The notes below the pieces were generated by a model. That model was given only the letters and a program-made list of their open reading frames with translations, ran no database searches and was not told the DNA's origin. This document shows positions 32,101-43,166 of a stretch of DNA of 64,000 bases, piece by piece. Made by a program: the position numbers and the translations under genes. This DNA comes from Linnemannia hyalina (Eukaryota; Mortierellomycota; Mortierellomycetes; Mortierellales; Mortierellaceae): positions 124,001 to 188,000 of the forward strand of contig JAHRHY010000011.1 in assembly GCA_019671135.1 (NCBI GenBank), written 5' to 3'. Each line of letters opens with the position of its first letter. Within the stretch, counting starts at the first letter, position 1.

Positions 32101-33445
32101 TGGTGAGTTGGCATGCATTTTGCTTGAGAAGTCACTGCTATCTTTGCAATGGGCGCTTGGGTCAATCCATGGCTTACTAACATGCAGTTATATTTTTGTG
32201 TAACTTTACCTTCCAGACTCGATTTTGGAGACGTGCATTAGCAAGGTGGAGGAGAGCATCTACGACCTGGAATCGCCAACGCAGCTCGGGAACCAGAATG
32301 CAACACCCGAGTTCACACTGTCGATGATCGAGAAGGCCCACACCGCATCCACGGAATTCGAACTCGCCCTACTCCAGTACCTCCGCCCCTCGAGCGAGGT
32401 CAACCAGGTCGAAGCTATCCGTGCAGCCTTGAACCTCTCCCAGACTTTGGCTGATGTTTTGGGCAACGCCAAGGGGATCACAAGGTTGGCCAAGAAGGAC
32501 GAGGATGCGGAGGAGATTATCCGTCATGCCAAGTCGTCCGCTGTGGCGGCGCAGGAGTTCTTTACGAACGTGACGTCTTCCAGGATTGGTGGTCTATCGC
32601 CTGAGGGGAGTATCCGGACGATCGAAAAGTCGAATGAGTCCGTCCAAGCTGCGATGGAGCGGTTGGCGAAATCTGCAGAGCATTTGATCCCCAAGAATAA
32701 CCAGTTGGATCCTTCAAGGTTGGATCTGGGAGATATGGTGGAGACGGAGATGGTTAATGCGGCGAGGACGATTGAAGAAGCGACGGCGCGTTTGCAGGCG
32801 TTGATGGCAAAGCCCAAGAATGATGGTTTGTCGGCAATTGAGTTGCAGGTGAATGCGTCGATTCTCGAGAGTGCCATGGCGATGATGCAGGCGATTGGGC
32901 ATTTGATCAAGTGTGCGACCATCTCGCAGCAAGAGGTCGTTGCACAGGGCCGTGGGTCGTCGACGAATGCGGCGTACTACAAGAAGAATAACCGATGGAC
33001 TGAGGGTCTGATCTCTGCGGCCAAGGCTGTAGCTATCGCGACGACGCTGCTGGTTGAGACTGCGGATGGAGTGATTTCAAAGACACATTCGATGGAGCAG
33101 TTACTGGTAGCTTCGAACGAGGTTGCAGCGGCTACAGCACAACTAGTGGCAGCATCGAGGGTCAAGGCCAACTTTATGTCCAAGGCGCAGGATAATCTGG
33201 AGCGGGCGTCCAAGGCAGTGACGGAGGCGTCGAGGGCGCTTGTGAGGGCTGTGAAGGCGATTATGGAGCGGGAAATGAAGGATAGGGAGAACGCCGTGGA
33301 TTACCAGAATATGAATGCGCACGAGTTCAAGATCAAGGAGATGGGACAGCAGGTCGAGATCTTGAAATTGGAGAAGGAGTTGACTTTGGCGAGGAGAGTC
33401 CTTGGCGAGATGCGTAAGGTTTCTTACCACCAGGGCGACGACTAG
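29182..33445 (+). CDS. SLA2: SLA2/End4/HIP1R-type endocytic adaptor, 1053 aa
   Basis: Ten exons close in frame: 29182-29293, 29549-29691, 29810-29885, 29998-30136, 30227-30411, 30540-31096, 31202-31295, 31381-31772, 31868-32102 and 32217-33445. The N-terminal ANTH domain (about residues 10-290) contains DLQQHIKKATSPDETAPKQK, TWDYRSSTALWQGFRSQPML and YVDFLHSKLRYHSNHPEFNG; it binds PI(4,5)P2. A long Q/E-rich coiled coil (about 330-650) should bind clathrin light chain. The C-terminal I/LWEQ (THATCH) actin-binding module ends near KVSYHQGDD. The protein links the clathrin coat to actin at endocytic sites. Length fits the family. The third intron (29886-29997) has a GC donor (GAG|GCAAGT) instead of GT. 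Confidence 0.93.
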
Positions 33446-33572
33446 CTTTGCTTCTTTCTAATGAATACATTTTTTGTCCTTTCTATTTTCTGTGCAATTG
33501 AAGATGTTCTTTTATTTGCCAGTGAAGTAAATATGTAATATGGTGCAAAAGAGGAAAAACAAGAGAAGGGAT

Positions 33573-34365
33573 TTAGATGACTTGTTCGCCACGGTGCTTC
33601 TGCTCGCTCTTGTGGACGATTTTAAGGAATTCCTCGAGGGTGATTCTTCCATCGCCGGAGACATCTCCCTCCGTATGATCTCGTTCACGTCGGCCTATGT
33701 TGAGTTGTTAGTGTATTGATTAGAGCCTGATTATGGGGGCCCAGCATATAGTTATTTGGCGCTATGCTGTTTATCGATTTTGATGAGTTCATCATTCGGT
33801 CATCGTTTCCCACCCTCTTTTTTCATTATTTCTTTGTCTCTTTGTCCAGCTGTTACGCCTTCCTCCCCATGTTTGCCCATAACTTCAACCATCCTCCTCC
33901 ACGGAAAACTCGTCTCTAAGATTACCTCAGAGAGAACATTAGGTCCAAGGAAGGACTCCAAGGCGACTCTCAACTCTTGAGCAGATATATGTCCAGACCC
34001 ATCACGGTTGATAGACTTGAAGACACGAATATACGGCTCTTCGGGGTCCTTTGATTCGTCTTTGTTGTAGCGTGAGACAAGGGTCGTGAACTCTTCGAGG
34101 GACAAAGGGTGGGTTGGGATCCTGATGGATGTTTTCAATTCTTCATCTCCCAGGGTCTATTTTGTTGGATGGAATGAGAATAGAGGAGGTTAGTTCCAGC
34201 CTTTTTTTTTGTTGAGAAAGATAGAGGAACAAAGAGGAAGAGAAGCATGGGAGGAGAACTTGCGTTGAGGAGCTTTTGGAATTCTTGGGGCTCGATCCTG
34301 CCAGTGTTTTGGGGGTCGAAGAGGGCAAAGGCCTGCTTGATTTCTTCGGGACGGATCTCAGACAT
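33573..34365 (-). CDS. Calmodulin-like EF-hand protein with an apparent frameshift in the last EF-hand
   Basis: Exons are 34365-34264 (MSEIRPEEIKQAFALFDPQN), 34156-33926 and about 33694-33573. The first EF loop is DPQNTGRIEPQE and the second NRDGSGHISAQE. The last exon has a perfect loop DVSGDGRITLEE followed by FLKIVHKSEQKHRGEQVI and a stop. With the only good donor (GAG|GTAATC) and acceptor (CAACATAG, preceded by branch site CTAAC), that last loop is out of frame by one base. The expected reading ADVNEIIR...EGDVSGDG lacks one G near 33671. The gene is thus mutated, misassembled or spliced differently. The first intron has a GC donor (AAC|GCAAGT). It probably acts as a calcium sensor; its partner is unknown. 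It is convergent with SLA2, 127 bp apart. Confidence 0.75.
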
Positions 34366-35667
34366 TTTTTTTTGGTAGGAGTTGTTGCTGTAGTGGAAAT
34401 GGATGGAGTGGAGTAGAGAGGAGTGGAAAGGACAAAGGACAAAGAACGAAAAGAGTGAATACGCCCAGGGACGAAACAAAGTTGTAAACAGTCACTTCTC
34501 CTTCTGTCCACATGGTTCTCTCTCTCAATCAATGCGTGTTTGTGAACCAACGGATGGATTGCATCTTTTTCGTCCTGAATAAACACCCCTGCTATTGCTA
34601 GGGCGATGATGCAATCTTATTCTGTTGCAGGGTCTATTTAAACGAATTGTAAACCCTGTCCTCATTTTAGCAACCCTGCTTCGGACCCTGTTTTGCCTTT
34701 TGATCACGCTCGAAAACAAGCAAGTTGGCCATTTATTGAAAGCAATTGATGAGAGGTAGCTTTCAAACAACTAAAAAGCCCCTGGTGCCGTCCCTTGTTC
34801 AGGGTCTAATGCAAATGATTCATCAAACAAATTGCAATATGTCTGTGGGAAAAAGGGTGAATGGTACAGTACTGGAATGGTGTCAAAGGCGTAGAAATGA
34901 GAAGTGACAAGGCTGTGCGCACTTTTGACTTTGAAAGAAGAGAGAAGGGTTGTCCAATGGATGGATGACAACCAACGGGGGACGGTAGTGACATCACGTG
35001 GGCAGGTCCCGCAACCCTTTTCTCGTTGTATTCCCGCCCACTGATAAAACTTTATTTTTTGTGCCTGGGACCTTGATGGCTCCTCTTTTGATCAAAGCAA
35101 CGGTTTTTATCAGTAATGAATCGATCAGATTCCACCTCATCAAGGGAAGGGTAGGCATGAAGAAATAAAAGACATGGAGCAGTGCATCAAATGATACATT
35201 GACATGGAACAAGTAAAGGAAGGGTCCAATGGCAATAAGCGATCCCCTTTTTACCCACCAGACACACAGGCGATTGAATTGGATTGAACACAAAGATGAA
35301 AATAGAATAAAATAGCCACCAGCGATGGACGGGAAAATAGCGTTTTTTTTCTTTTCTACTCAGCTTGCTTTTTCTTTTCTTTATCTCGTTCTGTTTGCTT
35401 CTTATTTTCTTTCTGTCCTCTACCTTTTCGATTCTTCACAAAAGAAGAAAAGAAGAAAGAAGCAGCTTCATGACCCCTTGCCCCGCCCCGTCAACCTCCT
35501 CCTCCCTCTCCCTTCTCTAGACTCCCCCTTCTCTTGCTCCTCCCTTCTTCACTTCGCAACTTCACTCTCTCTACGTACTTCACACTCCTCTCTTCCCATA
35601 TTGCTCATCTTCTCTTGCACACACACCTTACCTTCGCTTCAATTAAGCTCTCGGAGCTCCTCTCATC
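34366..35667. other. Divergent promoter region
   Basis: About 1.3 kb between the EF-hand gene and the apyrase gene. It contains a C/T-rich leader from about 35340 up to the apyrase ATG. The short open frames present are low-complexity; no gene seen. Confidence 0.6.
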
Positions 35668-38600
35668 ATGTCGACATTCCTTCCAATCCCGCACAGTGAG
35701 GAATGGATAAAGAACCGACAGTTCGGGATCGTGATCGACGCCGGCTCTTCAGGATCGAGATTACACATCTACAGCTGGATCAACCGCAACCATATACTAC
35801 AGACTGCACCGCATAGTCAGATCGCGGGGGTCTTGCCGACCATTGAACCTGGGGTGGAATCGGATTCTGTGCATGCTGGCGAATGGACTGTACGGACTGA
35901 GCCAGGTAACAACCTTCTTCATCTGGAGGACGCCCGTCTTCCAAACGAGAGAAGGGCTGAGAAAGAGAGAGGGGCGATGTTGTTGTTGTTGGGCGAAAGA
36001 GAGGTCTGAGGAGTGAGTGGAGTTGGGGGGTAGATGGTGAAAAAAATTTGAACGCTGCCGATTGTTAAAGTTCAGTCTGTCGGTCAGTGTATCAGGACAG
36101 AGGGAAAAAAGGACAGAGACAAAGGGGTACATACCCAAAGAATCATTCATCGAAGGCAAAAAGTGCACCTTTCACCCCCTCCTTTGAATGTATAACACCT
36201 GGACACATCGTTGAGGTATTCCACTTCTAACCTACTCTCCCTGCCTTCCCCTTTACTTTTGCATGAAAAAAACAAAGGCATCGCGGACTTCAAGGACAGG
36301 CCCGACGATGTAGGCGAGCACCTGGAACCACTCCTCGACCACGCCCTCACCATCATCCCCGAATCAGAAATCGCACGCACACCCATCTACGTCCTCGCCA
36401 CTGCTGGCCTGCGTCTTGTTCAGGACGACATCCGGGAACAGATCCTCGCCAACTCTTGCAACTACATCAAGGACAACTACAACTTTCACATTGGGGACTG
36501 CAAGACTCATGTCAAGAACATCTCGGGTGAGGAGGAGGGAATTTATGGATGGGTGGCGATCAATTATCTTATGGGCGGGTTTGATAATGGCGGAGTCAAG
36601 ATGATCAAGCCAGAGGTGTCCGACTCTGAATCGCACGACTCGGATGACCAAGGGTCGGTCCCCGCCGTCGACTCCCATGGATCATCAGAAAATACTGGAG
36701 GCAACAACCAATCGGACAGCGCCAGCAGTGGGGACGACAATTTTTCACATCGCCACACGCTGGGCTTTCTGGACATGGGAGGCGCTAGTACACAGATCGC
36801 CTTTGAACCCTCACCAGAGGCATCACGGGAACACGCCAACGATCTGATGGCAGTTCATCTACGGACACTGGACGGACATACGCTGGAGTACAACGTCTTT
36901 GTTACCACCTTCCTCGGCTATGGATCGAACCAGGCCCGGCGGCGGTACGTCAAGGATTACCTGCTGGCGGCCAATAAGGAGCTACTGGAGAAGGAAAAAC
37001 CCGGTGTCCAGACCACGATCGAGGACCCCTGTTTGCCGAAACACTTGCAATTGAGCGAAACACACACGTTGCCTCATGTACCGTTGATAGGTTCGGGATC
37101 CTTCAAGGAGTGTCTCAAGAAGGTCGAAGTCTTGTTGAACAAGGACAAGGAGTGTCATGACGAGCCCTGTCTCTTCAATGGAGTCCATACCCCGCCCATC
37201 GACTTCAACATCAACACGTTTATTGGTGTATCAGAGTACTGGTACTCTTCACATGACATCCTGGGTCTTGGAGGTGCGTATGACTATGCAGAGTTTGAGC
37301 GAAAATCGGCCGAGTTTTGTAATTCAGAGTGGGACGATATCAAGGACCGGCCAGAGTTTCAGGACCAGCTTCAGGAGCGGTTGGAGATGCAGTGTTTTAA
37401 GTCTGCGTGGCTGTCGAATGTGCTCCATGGCGGGTTTGGACTGCCCCGGTTTGGCGAGAAGGGTGCTCTGGGGTCGGAGGAGCAATCGAGTGAGGTCCTA
37501 GAGAAGGCGGAGGAGTCGATCAAGAAGAAGAACTGGAGGTCGCCGTTTCAGAGCATCAATGCGATCAAGGACATCCAGGTGACGTGGACTTTGGGAGCCA
37601 TGTTGTTGATCTCAAGTGGGTCCCTCGACGCTCCTAACCCTCATCTGGGAGGAGAGCATCATTCGCCGACGTTAATCTTGCCACCACCGGACCACAAGGC
37701 ACCACATGAGGACACCTACCCTGAACGGATGCTCGACAGCTACAACCATTTCATGCTGCTGGCGATTGTGCTCTTTGGCCTGGCCATCTTTTGGGTCTAC
37801 CGGTCGAGATCTTCCAAGACTTGGCCTACCGTCCGGAGGTGGTTGGGCTCTGCTGGCGGCGTTACTTCCCCTGGAGGGTCTAATAGCGGTGGCAGTGGCG
37901 CAGGAGGGTTGCCCTTCTTTGGCAGGTTCCGTCGGACGAGTGGACCCTCGAATGCAGACTACAGTGCGTTGGAATCCGGTACAGCAGGGTCGACACCTAC
38001 GTATGGGCGCAGTTTTGGATTCAAGGTGTTTTACCTCTCAGTGGTCCACCACACACGGTCGGTCTGGTGGTCAATCACGTCTCGTATCTGGCCGGAGCCT
38101 CGGGGAGGGTTTGATTCTATGGACGGCCAACCTGGCGAAATGATTGAGGCGATTACAATTGCTGGATATGATGGAAACTCGAGTACTACCAACACGATGC
38201 CTATGGGAGGTATGACGAGTCATCATGGTGGCACCCCTGCAGGAAGCTTTGGGACCTCTGGATTGAACACTATCCCCGAGGGAGGTGCGGGAAACATTGT
38301 TGGCAATGGAGCGGGAGGACCTGGAGGCATGTTTGATATGAGTTTCCATCGTTCACATTCGTCTCACTCGGCCCAGCGGGGTCCACCCAAGACTAAGCCC
38401 AATTTCTTCCGGATCAACAAGAAGCGGTTTTCCGGCGACTCGCAATCGTTGTTTAGCAACAAGATGGGGCCCGGTGGTAGTGGCACTGGAACTGATGGAT
38501 GTGTAGTTAACACTGCGTTGCTTCAGAAGCAGACCAAGAACTCTGTTGAGCTGACGGCTCGGACTGCATCGTCCACCAACTTGTCGGGACTCTGGAACTA

Positions 38601-39060
38601 CAACAACAACAGCACCTCGTCGATCCCCAACAGTATCAACAACCCCGACCAGTCTGCTACTGGAGGCACATGGAAGCAAGGCTGGATCCCTGAAGAGGAG
38701 GCCGATGATGTCCCTATGCCCTCACTCCTATCGACATCTCGCAGTTACAACACTGTGATCCATTCCTCAGGTCAAAGCCCGCTTCTGACACCCATGGCGC
38801 GGTACAAGTTACAACACCAGGACGGCTCCTCATCCGCCCCCTCGTCGACCGTCAACCTAGGCTCGGCCATGTTACAGACCCAGATCCACAACTCTGGGTT
38901 TGGCTCTTCATCCGGGTTTGTGACCTCTGCGGACGAGCGGGAAGAGTGGAGTGCGGATGGTGGCGATGGGGATGATGAAGGTGAGGGGTACATGGATCGT
39001 CGACCCCCTGGCCATTCGACTACTGGGTCCATTGACCACAAGACATTTCAACAATACCAG

Positions 39061-39092
<32 letters not shown>

Positions 39093-39621
39093 GGTTCAAT
39101 TCAACCAGCAACAGTACTCCAACCAACCCTTCCGATCCGCCAGCGCCGTCCCCTTCTCGTCTTCCTCCACCTCGTCTCCAAGATCTCACAGGAGTCAGCA
39201 CAACCACCAACACTCCAGCAGCCCAGCAGTACCCACAATCGGATCCCGATACAAGCAACGGTCCACCGGACTCCTCTCCGGAATCAACTTTGAATCGGGC
39301 GGTGGCGCTATGACATCCATCGACGCCGGCCAAGAGTCCGCAGGCGAAGCCGGGTACCAGAGCGGATCCTCTACCGGCCACGGACCCAGCGTCAGCAGTG
39401 GTCGTTTCGGCACCGCTACTGGTGTGGGTAGTACAGCTGCAGGAGTGGCGATGGCCAGGGCGGGCAGTCCGATGGTCATGAATATGCAACAGGCGTCGAC
39501 CAGCACGAGTTCGTTGGTGCAAGGACGGCATAATGTGTCAGAGCTGGATCAGCAGTTGGTTTCGAGGGGGAGCAGTGAGAACATGCGGCGTGGTAGCATG
39601 GGCGCCGTCATGTCTCCCTAA
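35668..39621 (+). CDS. YND1: Golgi apyrase (GDA1/CD39 family, YND1-like), 1193 aa
   Basis: Two exons, 35668-35905 and 36278-39621, join in phase across a 372-bp intron. All apyrase-conserved regions are visible: ACR1 FGIVIDAGSSGSRLHIYSW (about residue 19), ACR2 IYVLATAGLRLV, ACR3 GEEEGIYGWVAINYLMG and ACR4 LGFLDMGGASTQIAFE. A single membrane helix FMLLAIVLFGLAIFWVYRS lies near residue 570. There is no N-terminal anchor, the topology of yeast Ynd1, with the enzyme domain in the Golgi lumen and a cytosolic tail. It hydrolyses nucleoside di- and triphosphates, clearing GDP/UDP left by glycosyltransferases. Unusually, the predicted cytosolic tail is about 600 residues, Ser/Gly/Gln-rich, with a polyglutamine run encoded at about 39058-39095. 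Confidence 0.9.
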
Positions 39622-39869
39622 GGACATTTTTTTACTTCATTTTACTTATTCACATTAATTATTCGTCAGTCAGATACCCCACCCACTTGGCCACTTTTCT
39701 CTTTTCTCATCACTTGCTTCTTTAGAAAGAAACATTTACTACAACTTCTCTCCTCTTTGCCAAGTTACATTAATTAAAGCGTTCTCTTGTTTATTCACTG
39801 GGAGATAAAGTGACAAGAGAAAGAAAAAAAACGATGAAACAAAGAAAACAGCGATAACTAAAGACCTCT

Positions 39870-41024
39870 CTAATCCTTGTTCTCAATCAGCTTACCAACG
39901 AGCTGGTACTTGCCCTCAAAGTGACCAGCCCAGTCGTTCAGGGATTCCTTCTCATCATCATCAAGGTCGGTGAGAGTATCGATGGGTCCGTCGATGGGGC
40001 TGAGCATATCCTTGTCGAAGGAGTTCTTAGCCAGTCCGCGGGATGCGTCTCTTCCTGCAAAGTTTCCGTATGGGCCCTCTATTTGTCGTTGTTTTGGAGG
40101 AAAGAGGGATGTGTGTGTTAGTGAAAGTGTAAGAAGGAGGGAGTTTATCAGCCTCAGCTGGTTGGGCGGATGAAAGGGTCGTATGATGATAATAAACCGA
40201 CGTTGGCAGCATGACGTGTTGCTTGGAAGGCCAAGGTCCGCCAAAAGGAAAGAAGCAATTGATTTCGATGCTGTGTTCGGCAGGATGGGAACAAAAACTA
40301 TGGTTCGGTTCGCCTCTATCTTTACGTGCAAATGTCCAGCCTAATCCATGCGCACGCGCAGTCCTTTCCTTCGAATGATCGAGATATAGCCAACCGACTG
40401 TGCTTTATCGACCTTTTTCCTGTCTTATCGATTGCGACCTTTTTCCTGTCTTATCGATTGCAACCTTACTGCTGGAGTATGATGTGATGCTTGTTGCATC
40501 TGATTGAAGTCATTGGTCAAGATCTAACTTCGTTCATCCCGGTTGCACATTCATTCCGAGTGTAGCCTCTTCGTTCTTCCTGATTACGCCTCCTTGCACC
40601 CGGCTGGTCACTCCCCCTGCCAGGTTATATCTCCATACTTCCTGAAGTCTCTCGAAACGGGTCAATCCGCCTGCATCAATCCTAGTTCCTGAGATACCCC
40701 TTCATTCCTCTTCCAAACATCCAAAAAAAACAAAAAGCAAGAGACAGCGTGCAAGTGAAATAGTGTTTTACCTGGGCCATAGAAGTTCCTGCCACGGGTA
40801 ACATCATAAACGTTTCCTTTAACGGCCATCAAGATTCTAGTCTCAGGCGTGGATCCATTAAAGGGTTCCAACTCCTTGGGGGTGTATTCCCGGAAGACGA
40901 GAGCGGCATGCTTTGGACGGGGGGCTGGAGGTGAAGGGGCGGTGGAGCTGGTGAAGTAGTTGTAGGAGATGTAGCCTAGGACGGCGGCGAGGACCCAGTT
41001 CACAGGGTTTGCAAGCGATGACAT
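39870..41024 (-). CDS. DAP1: DAP1/MAPR heme-binding cytochrome b5-like protein, 153 aa
   Basis: Two exons, 41024-40772 and 40078-39870, separated by a 693-bp intron (donor GTAAAA, acceptor AAATAG), in frame. An N-terminal membrane anchor lies around residues 8-26 (VNWVLAAVLGYISYNYF). A proline-rich linker leads into the cytochrome b5-like fold: FREYTPKELEPFNG, LMAVKGNVYDVTRGRNFYGP and GPYGNFAGRDASRGLA. These contain the tyrosines typical of MAPR heme coordination. The length matches yeast Dap1. The family binds heme and supports ER cytochrome P450 enzymes of sterol synthesis such as Erg11. It is convergent with the apyrase gene (248 bp between stops). The intron is the longest in the gene and holds a 26-bp tandem repeat. 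Confidence 0.92.
40409..40460. repeat. 26-bp tandem duplication in the DAP1 intron
   Basis: CGACCTTTTTCCTGTCTTAT followed by CGATTG occurs twice in a row without change, at 40409-40434 and 40435-40460. Confidence 0.9.
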
Positions 41025-43166
41025 TTTTTGTTTGTTGTGTTTTGGTGGTGATTTAGAGGATAGTGGGTATGAGGGTTGTTTGTCGGATGGGTGTGAATGA
41101 TTGAGAAGAGAAAAAGAAAAGAAGAGATGCCGAGAGGGAAAACCCAAAAACCCTTTTTAAAAGTGGACTGATACGCGTTAAAGTGTTAAAGTGCACAAAA
41201 AGAACGTCCGTCCGTTCGGCAATTGATTCTCCGTAGTGGACTGACATCTTGGACTTTGGCAATGATAGGCGGGAATTGGAGGACGAGGGAGACAATTGAG
41301 TTCTATGAACCAAGCAATTGCCCGTGGTTCAGTCTCTGGTGCTTTTCTCTGTTCGCATTGACACTCGTTGGCCGATGCCCTTGCCAGTAGAAATGTAGTT
41401 ACATACTTCAAGTAGTAAAAAGGCTGAAAAAGGGATCAAAACTTAGGCATCTACACCAAATATCCCGTTGTCTATCTGCAAGCAATCCGATATGTTTGGC
41501 AGATCCTGTTTTCCTTCGCATGATTCCGCTTGTCCAGCTCTTCATTAGCTTACTCTCGTCAACTCTACCGGTTTCCTTGCCATTGAACAGCGAGACTCCG
41601 AGTAATTATCACCAAAGCTGCCGATCGGTCATGGCGAAAGTCCACAAAATGGTTTTAACCATGCGATTGGCGCTACTACCTAACACCCCTCAAGTGGTGC
41701 CGATTTTTCTGTTTCGTTCTTTGCCACTTCTTTTCGTTTCTTTTCTTTTCTCTTCCTCGCACCTCCTCCTCACCTACCCCTACTTCCATCTTCACTCCTC
41801 CCTACTCGCTTGTTCGAATCGTATGCACCATCTCCTCAAAAATAAAAAAAGTGATTCTTCAAACTAGCGTCGCTCATCCAGATGACCATCGAATCTTTTG
41901 TTTCTTCATTACACCGCTCTTCTCCCGAACACTGCCTTTCCTTTCCTTTCCTTTCCTTTCACACACAAACACTCACCCCAGTTGAACAACCGCTTGTCTA
42001 TTATCGTTATGACATTGGTGGCTACCAACTTCTCCAGGGGAAGAACAAATCCTACCGTTAACACGCTTTTACACGGCCTTTGGCTCGCAGTGCCCTGGTC
42101 TTCACTTCTGTGTTTAACATTCCCCTCCCTCCTCCACTTCCTCCCTTTTGCTATTTATGTTTGATATTTTCTCGAAAAAAAAGTTGTGGGGGCAGAGTAT
42201 CGGACCGTTCAGATTTTTCTTTGGTGTTTGTAAGTGACAATGCCTCGGATTGAACAAGGCCAAATTTTGATGATGTGTGCGATGATATGTGCGATGCTGA
42301 TACGCGAATTGGTCGCGTTCCTGTTGACAACAGAAAAGCGCGTCATATGAGTGGTTCATGACGGCAGAAGTAAGAAAAGAGGAGAAAAAGAAGCTTGGGT
42401 GTATGATGGCTGTTGTTGTGGTATGGAACTGCAACTTTTCTTTTGTTGTTGGAATGGTCCGATATGAATAATGAAAATAATAATAATAACAATAATAAAA
42501 AAAGTTTATTTTGAAACTGACAATTGCCCACGCACATGGCATGCTCTCGATCCATTGACATATCTCATTGTTGCGTGCTCTTCTGAGGTGTTGGACGAGA
42601 GATAGAGAGGGAGGGAGAGAGAGAAAGGGAGGAAGGACAAAAGAGCAGTGAAAGAGAGGATGGAAGATACATCTGACCCCTGTGATGAATACAAATCGGG
42701 TTATGCGTGTATGTATGAATGTATATTTGTGTGTGAGAGGATGTGGATGTGCGCCCAGAACAAGAGGATTGGGTGCGTCCCCCACAAAGGAACAAAGTGG
42801 AGGCCACTACCATTCATGATCATTTTTATTATTTAATTGAGCACCTTGCAACTGTTGTCGTCACCGCGATCATTGCATACCCGGCAGCTCTTCTGTACCC
42901 CTCCCTCCCGTCCCTTATTTTTCTCTTCTCTCTTCTCCACCCCTCCCCCACCCCCCCCTTTTTTTTTCTTCACTTCCCTTGCCACCACCTCCACCTCTTC
43001 TCTTCTCTTCTCTTCTCTTCTCCGCTCTCACCTCTTCGTTCACTTCCTCGTCTCCCTTCCGCCACTCCGCCACTACCAAACTCCCACCGCTACCATTGAA
43101 CGACAGATTCATCACACAAACTCACATTCAATCCACAGGAGAGCTTACACACACGTACTTGTACGC
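41025..43166. other. Divergent region between DAP1 and HPC2
   Basis: About 2.1 kb without a supportable gene. It contains a CTTTC pentanucleotide run (41936-41960), an AT-rich patch of ATA/AAT repeats near 42470-42510, and a strong C/T leader at 42890-43080 before the HPC2 start. The minus-strand open frame 42114-42785 is low-complexity and rejected. Confidence 0.6.
41936..41960 (+). repeat. (CTTTC)5 microsatellite
   Basis: Five perfect CTTTC units in a row in intergenic sequence. Confidence 0.9.

Noticed and set aside
42114..42785. 223-codon minus-strand open frame
   Set aside because: Low-complexity Y/F/S/H-rich translation of AT- and AG-rich repeats, no domain, no leader.
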